Assembly: GCF_041296385.1 (NCBI RefSeq)
Contig: NC_091023.1
Span: 8,246,924 to 8,310,923, forward strand
DNA: 64,000 bases
Reading direction: 5' to 3'
Source: Aphelocoma coerulescens
Lineage: Eukaryota > Chordata > Aves > Passeriformes > Corvidae
Both the position numbers and the translations under genes were made by a program. The notes beneath the pieces are model-generated. The model searched no databases. It had not been told where the DNA came from and saw only the letters and a program-made list of their open reading frames with translations. Shown piece by piece: positions 14,464 through 27,560 of this stretch; the stretch's first letter is position 1; every line of letters begins with the position of its first letter.

Positions 14464-14506
14464 GCTAGCATCCATGTGAAAGTCTTGCTTTCACACACAT
14501 GCTAGC
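14464..14506. repeat. Near-perfect inverted repeat, 19-base arms
   Basis: Bases 14464-14482 and 14488-14506 are reverse complements at 16 of 19 positions, around the 5-base loop TCTTG. The outer eight pairs (starting GCTAGCAT) and inner eight pairs (ending GTGAAAG) are perfect, and the three mismatches sit together in the middle. The resulting hairpin of about 43 bases is shorter than a normal pre-microRNA (roughly 60-80 bases), and pairing does not continue outward, so a microRNA call is not supported. It ends 55 bases before the LTR-like element at 14561, which may be coincidence. Confidence 0.65.
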
Positions 14507-14560
14507 TGGGAACAGTGAGAGGTTTTTGTAAAACAATACTTTTATCTTGCAGATGCAATT

Positions 14561-14781
14561 TGTTATGTAGTTTGTTAAGTTACTGACTGGAGAAATATTT
14601 TGAAATGGGTGTTGTAGGGTTTAACCAATCATTCTAAGAGGTGGATGGTCAAAGGACCAATAACCTTATGCCATTCAAATGAACCAGGTTATATAAACGA
14701 GTTCAGAAATTAATAAAAAGCTCCTTCCTCTTGACTGGAGTCTATGCCATTTTTCTCGCTGTCCCTGGTAAGAAAGCAACA
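14561..14781 (+). mobile_element. Probable solo LTR of an endogenous retrovirus (compact, about 220 bp)
   Basis: The segment starts TGTTATG and ends AGCAACA, giving the TG...CA-type termini of a retroviral LTR. Inside, in the order expected for U3 to R, are CCAAT boxes (14625-14629 and 14657-14661), a TATAAA box (14692-14697) and an AATAAA polyadenylation signal only 14 bases further on (14712-14717). This is followed by a U5-like stretch. A short TATA-to-AATAAA distance is usual in compact avian retroviral LTRs. I see no convincing target-site duplication, no primer-binding site directly downstream and no gag or pol frame nearby. That fits an old solo LTR left by recombination. Family assignment and exact ends are inference; a cellular promoter fragment is the main alternative. 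Confidence 0.45.
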
Positions 14782-17700
14782 CAAGGAGTATCTGGGGAGA
14801 ACTTCAGTCATGGCCAAGCTGCAAAGCTGGTGATGAGAAGAAACCCCTAATTGTCTGTGTGGGATAGATCAGCTCCCACAGTGCCATGAAACATTCAATG
14901 CCAAAGTTGGACATGAGAGGTTCACATTCACAGCCATATCACAGTATGTTCAAAAAGCTTTGTTGGCATCCTGCCTTTCAGTCAAAATCCCTGTGCATTA
15001 CCATGCGATCAGTGTTTTCTCCTTCTGGAAAGCCAGCACCCTTTCAAGGCAACAGCTGGTGCAGTTACTGAGAAACTGACTGAGGCTTATCTTTAAGGGG
15101 TAATGAAATGATGACATCTCTCCATTTCCTATTTTGTATATAGAACTTGCCATGATCTTGGATCATGCAAACCCCTGGGGATTTGGAAGATTGTGAAATT
15201 CATCATTGTAAGCATTTTGATTTCTTGCAAATGCAGGGAGGGATATGAGAAAAATATCTGTTGTAGATTTTTTGCAAATGTAGGAGGACTCCTGATGTAA
15301 TCTTCAAAATATTCTTGTGCCCATGTAGTCACCAGAAACATTCTGGCCGTGCTTTTTCTTCCTTGATGCTTACTATTGCTTATTCTTTCCTTCTTGATTC
15401 CTTTTGCTCTTTACTTCTCTTGTTTAGCTGCTAATTTTGCCTTCTTACATGACAGGATTTTTTGGTATTTCCTCCTCTCTGACATGTTACATCTTAAGTC
15501 ACAAATGCTCCATTGCCACCATTGCCCACAGACAGAGCTGGTGGTATCACATGGTTTGTGTTAGTGCATGAAGGGCTGCATCAGAACTTGTAAAGGATTC
15601 ACTCCTGGAAAATTTCAGTCTTAACAAACGTAGTTTGGAAAGGAATAAGATGCCTGACAGACTGAGACTGATATTGTACAGTCTTACTTTAGGAGTCATG
15701 CTGAAGGATAACGCTGTCTCTTAAGCTTTTGACCTCCACAGATCAAAGTTGGTTTAATTTTGGTTTATTTTCCAGGCCCTTCTAAAACACCTGGTTCAGT
15801 CAGCATTGTCCTTAAGCACACCAGGGTTCCAGATAACATACTGGGCACTTTGTGTGCATAGCCCCTCAGTCCTGGTGTCTCTTCCCCATTGTCTCATCCC
15901 ACCACGCAGCTGTTTGACACTTGCACTGCTTTAGAGTTCAGTAGAAAACAGCAGTTGAAGAAGGTGAGCTGATCCAATTTCAGAGAGAAAAGCTGGTCTG
16001 TTCTGACAATAAAGATGTGTTTTCTGCAATTAATATTTGCAGACCTCTTTTGTGGAGGAAATAGGAATTGATTTGGAAGAATCCCTGGCATTGTAATGCT
16101 GTCAAAGCGAAATTGCTTATTATCAATTTGCCATTCATTCTGAAAGCCTTTAAGCCAATTAGAATTATTTTACTTCAGCACAATCATTGCTTCCACATTA
16201 TAGACACGTAATCTTGTTTCAGTAACTCATTAGTGGTTCATATATATTTTCATATATAGTTTTATATAAACAGTCTTTTTCTCCAAATGATTTAATACTC
16301 ATGAAAAGTATCAGAAGCTACAAACATTGACTACATCTGTAGAATAAACAAAGATAAAAGAGTACTTGAAATACCCTATCTGTGTCCTTCAAATTTCATG
16401 AAAAGGACCATCTCTGAGATGACATGTTGTCTTTCCATCCACACAAGACTCCTGATGTTGCCAGCCGATTGCAGTGAATTTCCACCAGAGCAGCTCTCCT
16501 CTAGGAAATGAATGAAATGAAACCAGTAAGTCAATGCACACAAGTCATTGAGTCGTGATGTGATGTGATGTAACAGCCTTGTCATCTTCTTCAGTGTGCA
16601 GCTCAAAAATGCATTTCTTTTTCTTTATTAATGCTGTATTTCTCTGACCTTAGCTTAATGAACAATATTTTTTCCTCCTTTTTTCCTCGTCCTTTCTTGC
16701 CATGCTAAAGATGGATTTATAAGGCTCATTGCACTGGAAATGAGGTATGAAAGCTTCTACCTTTTGTATTCAGTCCAGACTTAACTTTAAGCAAAAATAT
16801 TTTCATTTTCAGGTGGGAGGGTTGGTATAATCATCTTTGCATTTGGCTCTTGTGGACCCCATCCAATTTGCCACACCTGAGGAAAAATGTAATGGGAGAG
16901 TGAGACTTATGATGGAATTGCTTTTCAGGGATAAATTCAAAACTATATTCTCCCTTAACTTTGTGTGCTAGTGGTTATTAATTTCTGATTTGTAATTTTG
17001 TTTGTGAGCTGATGACGAAGAGAAGTTCCCCTCTCACTTCTGTGATCAGAGTTAGTTCTTGCAAGCAGATGATGTGATTTGATACCTTTTGTTGTGGTTA
17101 CTGCTGGTTTTGTCATTGCTGTTCATTCTCTGAGTGAACAAAGCAATCTAGCCTTGATCTTAGATACAGTTGATATATTTAGTGCAGGCAGAGAATGCTC
17201 CAATAATGTCCAAAGACCAAATAAACCTGTAGGTAGTAAACCCTGCCTCTCTTTCCAAGATTTGAAGTAGACCTTTATAGCTCCAGATGCTGTCTTTTGC
17301 TCAGTCTCAGACAGCTGCCCGTGGATGCTCTCCAGAACGGTATATCTCTAGTTATAAAGCTTAGATCCCATGAAAGAGCTGTCTAATATACCAGAAACCA
17401 GCCCAACAGGTCTCTGTTTCAGAAACCTGCAGACTGGTTTTGAGCAAGTTACATCTTTGGACTGGGAGAACATTTTAAGTTTATGTCCTCATGACATCAA
17501 AAATCCTACAAGTTTTCAGATTGTTGTGCAATGTCTGCACTTATAAAATACTTTTAACTGTGGCTGATTAAATCATCTGTCTTAATTAAAAGCAGACTTT
17601 AAACATATGAATGTGTGATTGTAACAAAATTGCTGCTTTTCAAAAGTTTAATTAAAAATACTTCTGAAAAAAACCAAACCCATGAAGAACTGAGGTGATG

Positions 17701-20700
17701 TCTGTGTGCCACCCCCTCCTTGTTCACTTTCTCCACAGCAATGAATGTGGATACCTATTTGGAAGAGCATAGGGCTGAATGGTGAATCCAGCTAATTCAG
17801 GAGCCTCCTCATCTCTCAGCCCCTGTTCTCTTCTTCTCTTTTCCTCTTCCATCTTTTACTGTTCTCAGTGTCTTTCTTTTTCAGGGTTAACTTGTACTCT
17901 CAGAACCTAATGGAATAAGCTGCTGGCTGCAACAGCTTGTGTTAAGCAGCAAAGATGGTGTGGGAACAATTAATGAGAACTAGCTTGGAAGTAGCTTTCC
18001 CAGTTTTGTGATGGCTGTCATTGGGGCAGTTGATTGGAGGCTCATTCCAGTTTTTTGCAGTCTGTTCTGCAGCCACTCAGCAAGTGAAATTGAGATGGCA
18101 TCACTTATAATGCACAATAACCAAAACCTGAGAAAACATTGCTTTCTATTCACAATATTGCTAAAATTCTAGCATGGGAGCTCGTTTCACTCCCCTCTTC
18201 TCTCTGCTGTCAGTCAAACTTTGTTGTTTTATGCTGTTCTGCACCAAAAAGTAAAATCACACTAACTAATCTGATCTGCTCTAAAAAGGTGGAAAGTGAT
18301 TAGGGATGGAGATTTATTCTCAGTCTCTATTAAATTTCCTATGCTGTTTACTCGAATTTCCCTCTCTCTCTTTGTTTTCTAACAAGTTTTTCTTTCTCTT
18401 TCCCTGCTCTGGGTGAGGGCAGGGGAGAGGAGGGACTTGCTGCATACGAGCTGCTGGTGGAACCCTGTGGAGCGGGTTGCTGCCAGGGGCAGGAAATGGA
18501 ACACATGCCTTCCACCCAGGCACATTTCTGCCTCTAATCAGAGCTGCAGTCATGCAGGGAGAAGTGGCACTGACAAAATGTCAAGAAATCAATCCTCACA
18601 TGCACATGGGTTCCAACTGGAGCTATGGATGGATTTCTGACAGAGAGGAAATGGCCACAGCCAAAACTGTGTTGTACATCGTGATTACAGCTGTAAGGAA
18701 CACTTGATTTAACCCAAAGAGTGGAGAGCCTTTACATTGTGAGTAACCGATCCAAGCTTCCTAATGGAAAGTTTAAATGAACTTAATTAGCAGCTTCAGC
18801 TTGTTGTGTTTCTTGCTGTGCTGTACCATTGCCCTGAGGAGTACCTGTTCTGCAGAGCTCTGGCTCAAAGCCTGCTAAGTCTTAAATAAATCAACTGTAT
18901 TCATTTATGGGCTTTCACATTATTACTTTATAACTAAATATACATACATATATATTTTGGCCAAGGCTGGAGTAATAATTTCTCCCTCTCTTTAACTTGC
19001 ATCCCGGGGCTTAGCAATAGAGTGCACTGTTCATACATTCTAGTGCAAAGGGAAAAGCAGAGATGCCCTTGGAGTTGTCTTTGGTATGCAGTGCATGCAG
19101 CCCTGGTGCTTCCTTGCTGCAGCACTGGAGCCTTTTTCCTTTGCACAGAACATAAAGAACCCTATTTCCTGGATCCCACAGTTTATATATTTTACATAGA
19201 AGATGAAAGCCTTGGAATTTGTCCTAGATTGACTCCCTGAAATGAAAAGGACTGGGAATTTGTTTCTATCGTTTTAGGGCCATAAAAATTCTAGGATAAG
19301 AATTTCATAGCAAAAGTACCACAATGTCATAGTTCTGTGGGCCCTTGATGTAAGGTATAATAAAGAGCATAAAACAGTTAAAAAACAGTTAAGGAGTTTC
19401 TTCATGTAAAACTGTCATTATCTTTAGCTTTGATAATGATTTAGCATCTAACTGCTATTAGAAAAACACTAATATTTCCATCACATAAAAACAAGTTACA
19501 AGAGAGTTTTCTGAGGCAGAAAATACGTTCTAAAAATATAACTTTGAAGTTTAGGATTAAATAATGATGGAAGATATGATGAGTTATGAAGTCTCTCCCA
19601 TACAGAGATGGAAGAGAATGATTAATTTTAGTAAACACAAATTATATGAACTCGATTATTTATCTATCTGTTTAAGTGGAAGTTGAAGTGAATATTACTG
19701 AGAATGCTTCTGGTTTTCTTTAATGTATTTAAAATAGTGATATGTAAAATGAAGCATGTCCCCTTAATTAACGTGTGAGCCTCACTGCTACAAGACATTG
19801 TTCAAGGCAGAACATAGTAATAGTTTGTAGAAGGCCAAATAATTTTTTCAGTGAACAGAGATGTGATAGGTGAGACCAAGGGCTGGAGATCTGCCTGTGA
19901 CAAAGCACATGGTGATTATGATTGAATTTGTTGCTTGACAGACTATTTTCCAATTGTTACCTGTATCACCCTGGTTAAACTGTGCTGCTGCTGTCAGGGT
20001 GAGGAGCCCCATGTCACTGGGTCCTAAGGAAGTTTCACTAATAGCCTTTATTCCTGGGGTGTGTAATGTGTGTGTGTGTCAGGCAAAAACAGCTACTTGT
20101 GCTGAGATTTCAGAACAATTTTGGAGGTTTCTAACACTGTCAAATACAACTTCTGGAATTTTCTTTCAGAAAAAGAGCTTTTTTTCTACTAATTTTTAAG
20201 ACTTTAGATATCACCATTTAGCATTTTTTTTATTTGATACTTATAATCCTAATAATTGCAAGCAAATATGGGCGTGAATTCAAGTACAAAATGTTGTATT
20301 TCTCTACTGACTAAGGACAATCTTAATTAACTCTACACAAGCATGGAAGTTCTGGGTGAAATTTGAGGGTCCTCTGCAGTGCATCCTAGTGCTTCAGGCA
20401 TAATGGAAGGCTGCTTGATAGAAGGCATCCTATCCATGGGCTCTAGTAGTTGGAGATCAATTTGATAGCTAATTACTTCCAGCACAAGCAAAGGCTAACT
20501 CTGAACCTCATGTAGTTTGCTGATTATATCAGTGTGGTAGTCACTGAGAATGCAGCACATAGCACATATTATTACCTTTTTTCATAACAATTAACTGTCT
20601 GCCTCTTAATAACTCTGCTTTGCATTACCGTGGAGAGCAAACTCCCTGCTGAGGAAGCAGGGGCACAGAAACAGCCATGCAGTGGTAAGTTCTGACCTGT

Positions 20701-23207
20701 TGAAACATTCCATGTACGGTATACACAATTGTTTTGACCTGCTGATGATAAAAGCAGTGTATTAAAGGGCATTGCTACAGTACTTTCAGTCCTGACTACC
20801 TCCTCAATCCCCAGAGTGGCTCCATGAACTGCTGAATTGGTGGCCTGGAGGAGAATCCTGACTTGGTGATGGAGGATCTATTTCAGATGCATAACCTTTA
20901 ACACCAACCTACCTGTTACATCTTTTAGTTTAATGCTGTGAAGGTTTTCGTGCCTGGCACTTGAAAATATGTGTTACCTAATATGTTTCTTTTAATACAT
21001 AGTCAAGTCACATACCTGATATCTGATGGCTTGGTGTCTGCCTATTAGTTTTGGAATAAGTTCTTTTTATTACTTGTTTTCCTTCCTCTATCTCCAGGCA
21101 GAATAAATCTAAATTCAAATGTTAAAGTGGAGTGGGGGAGGGCAGACAAGAAAAAAAGAGGCTAGCAGTCAGCTCCGCATGCCAAGGTTCATCCCAAAGC
21201 AATTTTTACAGCTGCGTTTTAAACTAATTAAAAAAAAAAGGAAGGGTTTATAATAGAGATTTGAATCATGTCTTAACAATAGAAAAGCAGCTGGGTGCTG
21301 CTAGAATATCAGAGGTTGCTGAGCATTGCAGTTTGAATGAAACTGTCTGCCCAACTTTAAAAGAAGATGTCAAGTGTAGACCCTCTCTCACTGAAAAAGA
21401 AAAAAACCATTATTGATCCATTTAGCTGGTAACAGATAGGAATCAAACCAAAAAGTATGTTCTCCAGCATTCAAGTTAGATAAATGTCAAGAGCTGCAAT
21501 TGATCTGGAGCTCACTGCTAAACTTCATGGCCATACAGAGTTATAGACTGGTGAATTCTGCAGGAAGTGATGGATTCTATAGAGAGATTTTTGTCATGTT
21601 TTCCACGAGAAACCCTATTTATACAGCAGCCTGCTTGAAGGAGGGTGTTATGGTACATGACACTGGTCAGTCAGCAGAACTGGGCAAAATTCCCTAGGTT
21701 TTTGAGAAGGCATGAAAGTTCTGACACATGAAAGGTGTATGATTTGGTCTCCTGGATTTGCTCAGTTTTCCTGTACTTTTGTACAAGCACTAGTTATCCT
21801 CAATCATGACTGTGGTGGCATATTTATCAATTTATTGAGACAGGCACCTTCACATCCAGCACTGCAGAGACTAAGTTGTAAGTTTGGATTTTACTAGCAA
21901 AAAACCATCACTAAACAGTCTCTGAACCACACTTGTGTCCAATATGGAAAAATGTCAGTTTCACAAAAATATATTTTTAAAATAGTTAGAACTAGAGTCT
22001 AATCCACAAATACAGGTCAGTTTTCATACACTGTGAATTACACAAAATTAATTGCTTCAAAAAGTGTATTTTATGCAATAATGTCAGCAAAAAGTTGACA
22101 ATTTTTACATTCAAAGAATCCAAAAATATAAATGTAGTATGTTTTCAATGTGATAGTGCATTTCCATAAAATTGATTTTATTTGTAATAAAAAATGGGTT
22201 AAGAATCATATATGTCCAAGACAACCATTTGGAAAAACTCATTACTGTTCTGGACTTCTGTGCTTCTCTCGTTTGACCAAATTCATCCAACCAATGTCAC
22301 AGCAGAAGAATGGGACTTTTTTCACCAGGGCTGCAGGACAGGAGAGAAACGGGGGGGGGGGGGGGGGCGGGAATGACAAGGGATAACACAGATCCACACT
22401 ATTTTTTGTTATTCAACCTGGATATCAATATGAGAAAAACTTGAGATAACTATCTATGGTGTATAAGGAGACCATAAACTGACATTGGGTTATCACATAA
22501 TCTTTTGTGAAAACTGTGATTATGCACCAGTATGAAACAGATTTGTCACAGCATCCTCAAGGCCAGGTTTTCAGTTGTCCATGTTTTAAATCAGATTTTG
22601 ATAACGATTCTAAACCAGGAGTAGGAAAGGAAAAAGCCCGAAGTATTCTCTGTATTTTACCATTTGTGGATTTTGCTTTTGCCTTTGATGGTTTTCTAGA
22701 CAATGCAGTCCTGTACCTGACAAAATCCTGATAGGAGTATAGAATGGATATAATTAACATTTTAATGAGGTAACAGTGGGAGAAAGGTGGTAGATTGAAT
22801 AAACAGGTGTCCAGCTAAGAATTTCTCAGTGTCTTTGTTCCCAGTGTAAAACACTTCAAGTTCAGCTGAGTACAAGAAGACAGCATCCTTGAGCCTAAGG
22901 GCTCTTTCCAAAGTGTACCATCATGTTTGACCCATTGAGGCAGATGTTTCTGGCACTGAGGGCCCTTTTTCCTCCTCCACTGGCTTTTGAGATGATAGCA
23001 TTGGAGAACAATGTGAGCATGTGCTGGGCTCAGCCCACTCCCACCCCTTTGGCATCCTATTTAAAAAGCGCTGTAAAACCATTTTGCTGCCTGAGGAAAA
23101 GCCTGTATTTAGTGATAAAAGAAATTACATTTGTTTTTTTTATGAGATGAGTACACAGAAAATACTTATGAATTCTCATGTTGATGGAGCTGCGTTGTTC
23201 TGAAGTA
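14782..23207. other. Unassigned non-coding sequence
   Basis: No gene, RNA or clear transposon was found. Short open frames (at most about 80 codons) occur on both strands without recognisable content. Local features are a GATGT-type repeat near 16556-16573, AT-rich stretches rich in CATATATA near 16238-16270, a short TG tract near 20068-20078 and the G-run at 22351. The patch at about 18400-18560 is more G+C-rich and has a few CpGs, but far too few for a CpG island. Confidence 0.65.
22351..22371 (+). repeat. Uninterrupted G17 run followed by C and GGG
   Basis: Seventeen consecutive G residues (22351-22367) are followed by one C and three more G. Long G homopolymers are rare in vertebrate DNA. 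They can form quadruplex structures between or within strands and are prone to polymerase slippage, so the exact length in the molecule may differ from that given. Some of the flanking sequence is purine-rich (GGAGAGAAAC just before). The short plus-strand frame crossing it gains a glycine run from this tract and is not a gene. Confidence 0.9.
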
Positions 23208-23303
23208 AATCATAGAGCCATAACATCATTTAGGTTGGAAAAGACCTTTAAGATTATGGAGTCTGACCATAAACCCAGCACCACCAAGCCCACCACTACA
23301 ATT
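23208..23303 (-). mobile_element. CR1 LINE 3'-end fragment, antisense to the given strand
   Basis: The plus strand carries the reverse complement of the avian CR1 3' end: a degraded CATAGA repeat (23211 onward, the CR1 terminal octamer microsatellite). Then come TCATTTAGGTTGGAAAAGAC (23226-23245), CTTTAAGATTATGGAGTC, and an ACCCAGCACCACCAAGCCCA-like segment up to about 23297. The wording and order match the CR1 tails found by the thousand in bird genomes. The element is therefore inserted on the minus strand with its 3' end at 23208 and is truncated to roughly 95 bp. This is the strongest single clue that the window is avian. The exact subfamily cannot be named by eye. Confidence 0.85.
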
Positions 23304-25197
23304 CTAAATGTTTATTAGTAGATATATATTTGTCTTTTTGATGGACACATGCAAAACCAGTTAATGCCAGATTATGCAGTGAAGGGGGATAAAATACCTC
23401 TGCATGTGGACAGAGAGAACTAGAGGGGTTTCTTCAAAGTATTTAAAATATTCTGAAATATCTCCCAATTACTCATTTAATCTTTCATTGTTCTTTGAGT
23501 CCCTCCCTCTTCAGAAGATATTTTTGGGGATGTAAACAAATTAGACAATTAATAAGAATTGTGAGAATTAAACACTTAGATACCCCAAAGTGAGGGGAGC
23601 TTTCTCATTCTGTCTAATCTTTTGAGGGTAGAAAAATTCTTCAGCCAAAGTCTGTGGCTTCTGAGCGTGTTCAGATCTTAGTGGGAGCTGAACACACACT
23701 GCTGACCTACATACAGGTATTTGTTCTCAACTTCAGGGTTTTCAGTTTCTTACTAAGATTCCTCCTTTCAGTTAAATGAACAACAAATCTATCTGCAGAT
23801 TTTTTAAATTTTATTTTTAAAAAATAAATGACCATTTAAGACACAGCAACAGCTCCAGTTGAATTATTTCTTACAAGTGACTGTTGCTGTCTTCAACATC
23901 TCTAATCCATGATGTTGGCACGGAAGGCATGTAGAAAAATTGAGTTGGAACATTTACTATAATTGTATAACTGCTCTGACTGTATGTGTGTGGTTATGTT
24001 TAATGTAATGATTATAATCAAGTGGATGGCACTGGGCTATCAAATCACTGTCTAAATAAAAGAACCATCATTTTTTTCTTGACTAAGTATAGCAGCACAT
24101 GTGGCAAAAGTAATGTATTTTACTCTTTCTGTTTTCCCCCAAAATGTGCAGAATGAATATTTGATGTGTAGTGATCTTTCCACTCTGCATTTCTGTTGCA
24201 CTTCATTTCCTAATGGCCCCCATTGGTAAAGGAAGACAATATTTCCTTAGGCTTAGGTAGGAACACCAATCTTTATATTACATCAGACTTGATGAATGGA
24301 TCTCCAAAAATTTACAAGCTTTCTGGGAGGATCCAGAGGAATCTGCACAAAAGAACAGTTTGGCATCTGCTTGTGCCTCCAGAACTTTTGGAAGAGAACT
24401 CTTGTCACCTCTTTACCCCAAGGTATGTCCGTAGTCTGTTCTACATGTGTCCCTTAAAGAGTTCATTTCCACATCCAAGATGAAGACCAAGCAATGAAAG
24501 AAAAACACAGTAAGAATAACCTGAGAGGGAACAAAAGCCCCTACATTAAAACTCAGCCTCTGCAAAGTCTAAGAAAATGAGCTTCTTTTCATGAAAATTT
24601 GAGATTATAATGAATAGCAAGCACTTCTTTGCCAGATGAATGGCTGCTAAATATAGCATTTCCATCAGAAGTTTCTTAGATAGTGGATCTCTAGGTAAAT
24701 GAACATCCTGCTTCTGCCCTGAAGATGTCTTTATCTTTAAAATTCCAGTCTTTAAAATATTCTTTTTATTCTTTAAAATAACTACAGAGCTCACTGACAG
24801 GCCAGGCCAGGCCTGAAAGTGCCCTCCAAGATGGCTCTCACAGCTTATACTGCTCTTTGCAGCAGATTGCTCCAGCCAGGCTGTTTTCATCCCCTCACAC
24901 GTGAAGTGCTGTAGAATTAGAAAGAGGGGGCTTAGGACTTGGCATTGCAAATGTTTGCACCCTGCCCCCTTCCCAAAGTCATTGAGTCTGGTATTAAAGA
25001 TCAGAGAAAACTTTTGTAATGATTCATGAGACACCACTACCCTCCCTCTCTCTGGAGCTCCCCAGTTGCCTGATTCCTTATAGACATCAATGTGGTCTTT
25101 TATTGCTGCTTAAAAATAAATGGTATTTTGGTTGCCTACCTGACACTTTTATTAACTTCAGTCGTGTGTGTATGTGCACATGTTTCTCCAGGCATGA

Positions 25198-25242
25198 TTT
25201 CTCCCCAACACCCCCCAAATTAAAGGGGGGGATGGGGAGAAA
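25198..25242. repeat. Imperfect hairpin of C-tracts against G-tracts
   Basis: On the plus strand TTTCTCCCC (25198-25206) is the exact reverse complement of GGGGAGAAA (25234-25242). Inside these arms a C6 tract (25211-25216) faces a G7 tract (25225-25231) across an A/T loop. Small bulges separate the outer and inner stems. Each strand has two short C or G tracts, so the site could extrude as a stable hairpin. No function can be assigned from sequence alone. Confidence 0.6.
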
Positions 25243-27544
25243 AAAGCACAACTTTATTTGAAGAGAATTTGTCCCTAATCTGTTGCAGCTGTAGGGGACC
25301 ATTCGGCCAATTAAACAGAGCAGGCTTTGGCTCCTTCCCAAATGAGGCGACCACATGTTACACTTGGATCGGTCACCTCAGGGGAACTGTGGGTCACAGG
25401 GGCATCTGGTTGCCATTTCCTCTCTGGTCAGCATGAGGCAGGCAAGGAGGAAAAAAAATGTGCATTTTATTTATCTCATGTCTTGTCCTGCACTATCAAA
25501 AGTTCCAACAGCATCCAGTCAGAGCTGGAGAGGCTCGCATGATGTGATGCAGTCCAGGATTTGGGAATGAGAGCTGTGTGATTGATTTGCTTAGCTTTGA
25601 GGTGTCATTAACTTATTTCTCTTTCTCTGCTGCAATAGCATAGATGTGACGGTTCTGTTAATATCAAGGAGCTGTGGAAGTTTTGTGCTAACTGACTTGA
25701 GAGATGCTCTCCTAGGTAAGAAATCTGCCCCCTCTGTAAGAGGACATTCCCTCTGCCAGAGACAAGTGAAAAGTTCCCAAGCTGGGAGGGAACTGGGGTT
25801 TGATAGAAATGTAAGAAATTGTGATTTCCAGTGTCTCAAATGAGTGATGTAATCTCATGGTCAGCAAATAGTGTAGATCAGGAATTATGAGCAATTTTAT
25901 AGCTGATCTGTAGCTTAATTGACTCCCAACCTGCACATACACCTAGGGCTGGAGGGTAACACTGGCTTCAGAGCCATGACAGCAAGGTTGTCTTCAAAAA
26001 ATCAGAAACATCTGGTTTCAGCTAAACCCAGCCACTAATAAACTAATACTTATAATGAAGGGGGAAATGCTTCAATGAACTAGTCAGGTCAGTGAACTCC
26101 TTTTCCTCTGAAGGTGCCTGGCCCTCAGTTTTCAAACTGTTATGTTTAGCACAGACTGGTTATTTGGCTTTGCTAATGAAGTACTGTCAGTGATGAAAAG
26201 GTTTTCTTGATCTGAAACTTTCATCCTTTCAGTGCTATGAATTTAGAGCTGTAAAATTTCCATTCCTGGGTACTGAGCATCACAATAGCTAAGGAGTCAT
26301 GAACAAGTCTCTGCAAGGCAGAGGAGCTGATAAATGTTCTTTCTTAGGCAAGGTGAGTGCAGATGTTGGTGTTAAAAAAAGGCTGTGAGACCCACTCAAG
26401 ACTTTGAGAAGGAGCACATGGAGCAGCTGACGAGCCATGGCAGCCTCCTTGTAAGGATCAGCCTTGCTGAGAGGCTGGAAAGGAAAGAATGGGTTGCTCC
26501 CCTCATGGTAGAACACAGCAGATCATACCATGGCCTGAGGTCTTGGACCAGTGTCAGATCTGACACAGGCTTTGTGAGGCAATCATTTAAAATAAGGGAC
26601 AAGGGAAGTTATGGCTATGTGCTATTCGTTCAGAAATAGTTACTCCAGTCCATATATGAACCTCTTCAATTTCTTTGTAGAGGAAGAAAAATGACCAAGT
26701 TTTAATTTCTCTCTGGTTTTACTAACTTGTTTCTTGTCTTTCCCCCAACAGAACTTTGTTTTTTATCTCTGGAAGCTGCCCTGGCCTGAAGCCCAAGACC
26801 CAGCCTTCCACTTCCTTCATCAGTCCATACCTCCCACTCCGTTATGGGTTCTGGTTTTGCCATGTATTTGATTTTCCAAAGTGTGCTGTGTACACTACAT
26901 TTGTCTGAAGAATCCTATGGTTTCTATTCTGCTTTATTTTTGAAATGTTTGCTCTTTTTCTTTGTAGCTTCTAAATATCAGAAAACTTGTACAACAAAAC
27001 CGAAAGTCATATGCAGTTACTAGTTAATGCTTAGTTATCAAATGGCTCTAAATCTGAAAGGAAACGGGGGATTTTACTTTAGCTTTTGTCAATAACTTTT
27101 ACTTTTTCCTTTGGACTTCAATCCCCTTATCCCGGTGGTTATCAATATCATAACAACTGGTGAATAAAATTCTATGTGGCCACTTTCAACAAGACCTAGA
27201 GGGCTGAAATTTCAGGGTGTTTAAAATATGGTATCCACTCCCTACCAAGGCTGAAGCTATGAAAATGTCAGATTTTGTCCTTGAAAGACATTCAGATTTT
27301 GAGATATTATCATTGAGAAACTTGTCCTCCGATTAGGTTTCAAGCAGATTGAACACAAACTTGATCAGAAGTGAAATGATCACTTATAAAAATTCTGACT
27401 AAGGCAGGCTATGGGTACACAGGTGACATGGAGTGCTCCAGACAGTGCCCTTGCAGGCCATTTCAGCCATGGTGCCACCAGGAGGGAAGCTGCTGGCATG
27501 CTTGGTGCAGGCTGCCTCACGCCCGGGAGATTTACACTACAAAC

Positions 27545-27560
27545 AACCAACCAACCAACC
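27545..27560 (+). repeat. Short AACC microsatellite (4 units)
   Basis: Four perfect tandem AACC units are followed by further C residues. The tract is short and lies in a slightly more G+C-rich patch (about 27410-27600) where three overlapping short frames run on the plus strand and one on the minus. That overlap is a sign of low stop density rather than coding. Confidence 0.85.

Noticed and set aside
24223..24483. 86-codon plus-strand frame with an AAG|GTATGT donor near 24422 as an exon
   Set aside because: No convincing upstream acceptor or promoter was found, the protein text is unfamiliar and the donor match is common by chance.
24546..25037. 163-codon open frame on the minus strand as a gene
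   Set aside because: The length is near the chance maximum for 64 kb at this composition. The product has no recognisable domain, signal peptide or repeat, and no promoter or splice context was found.
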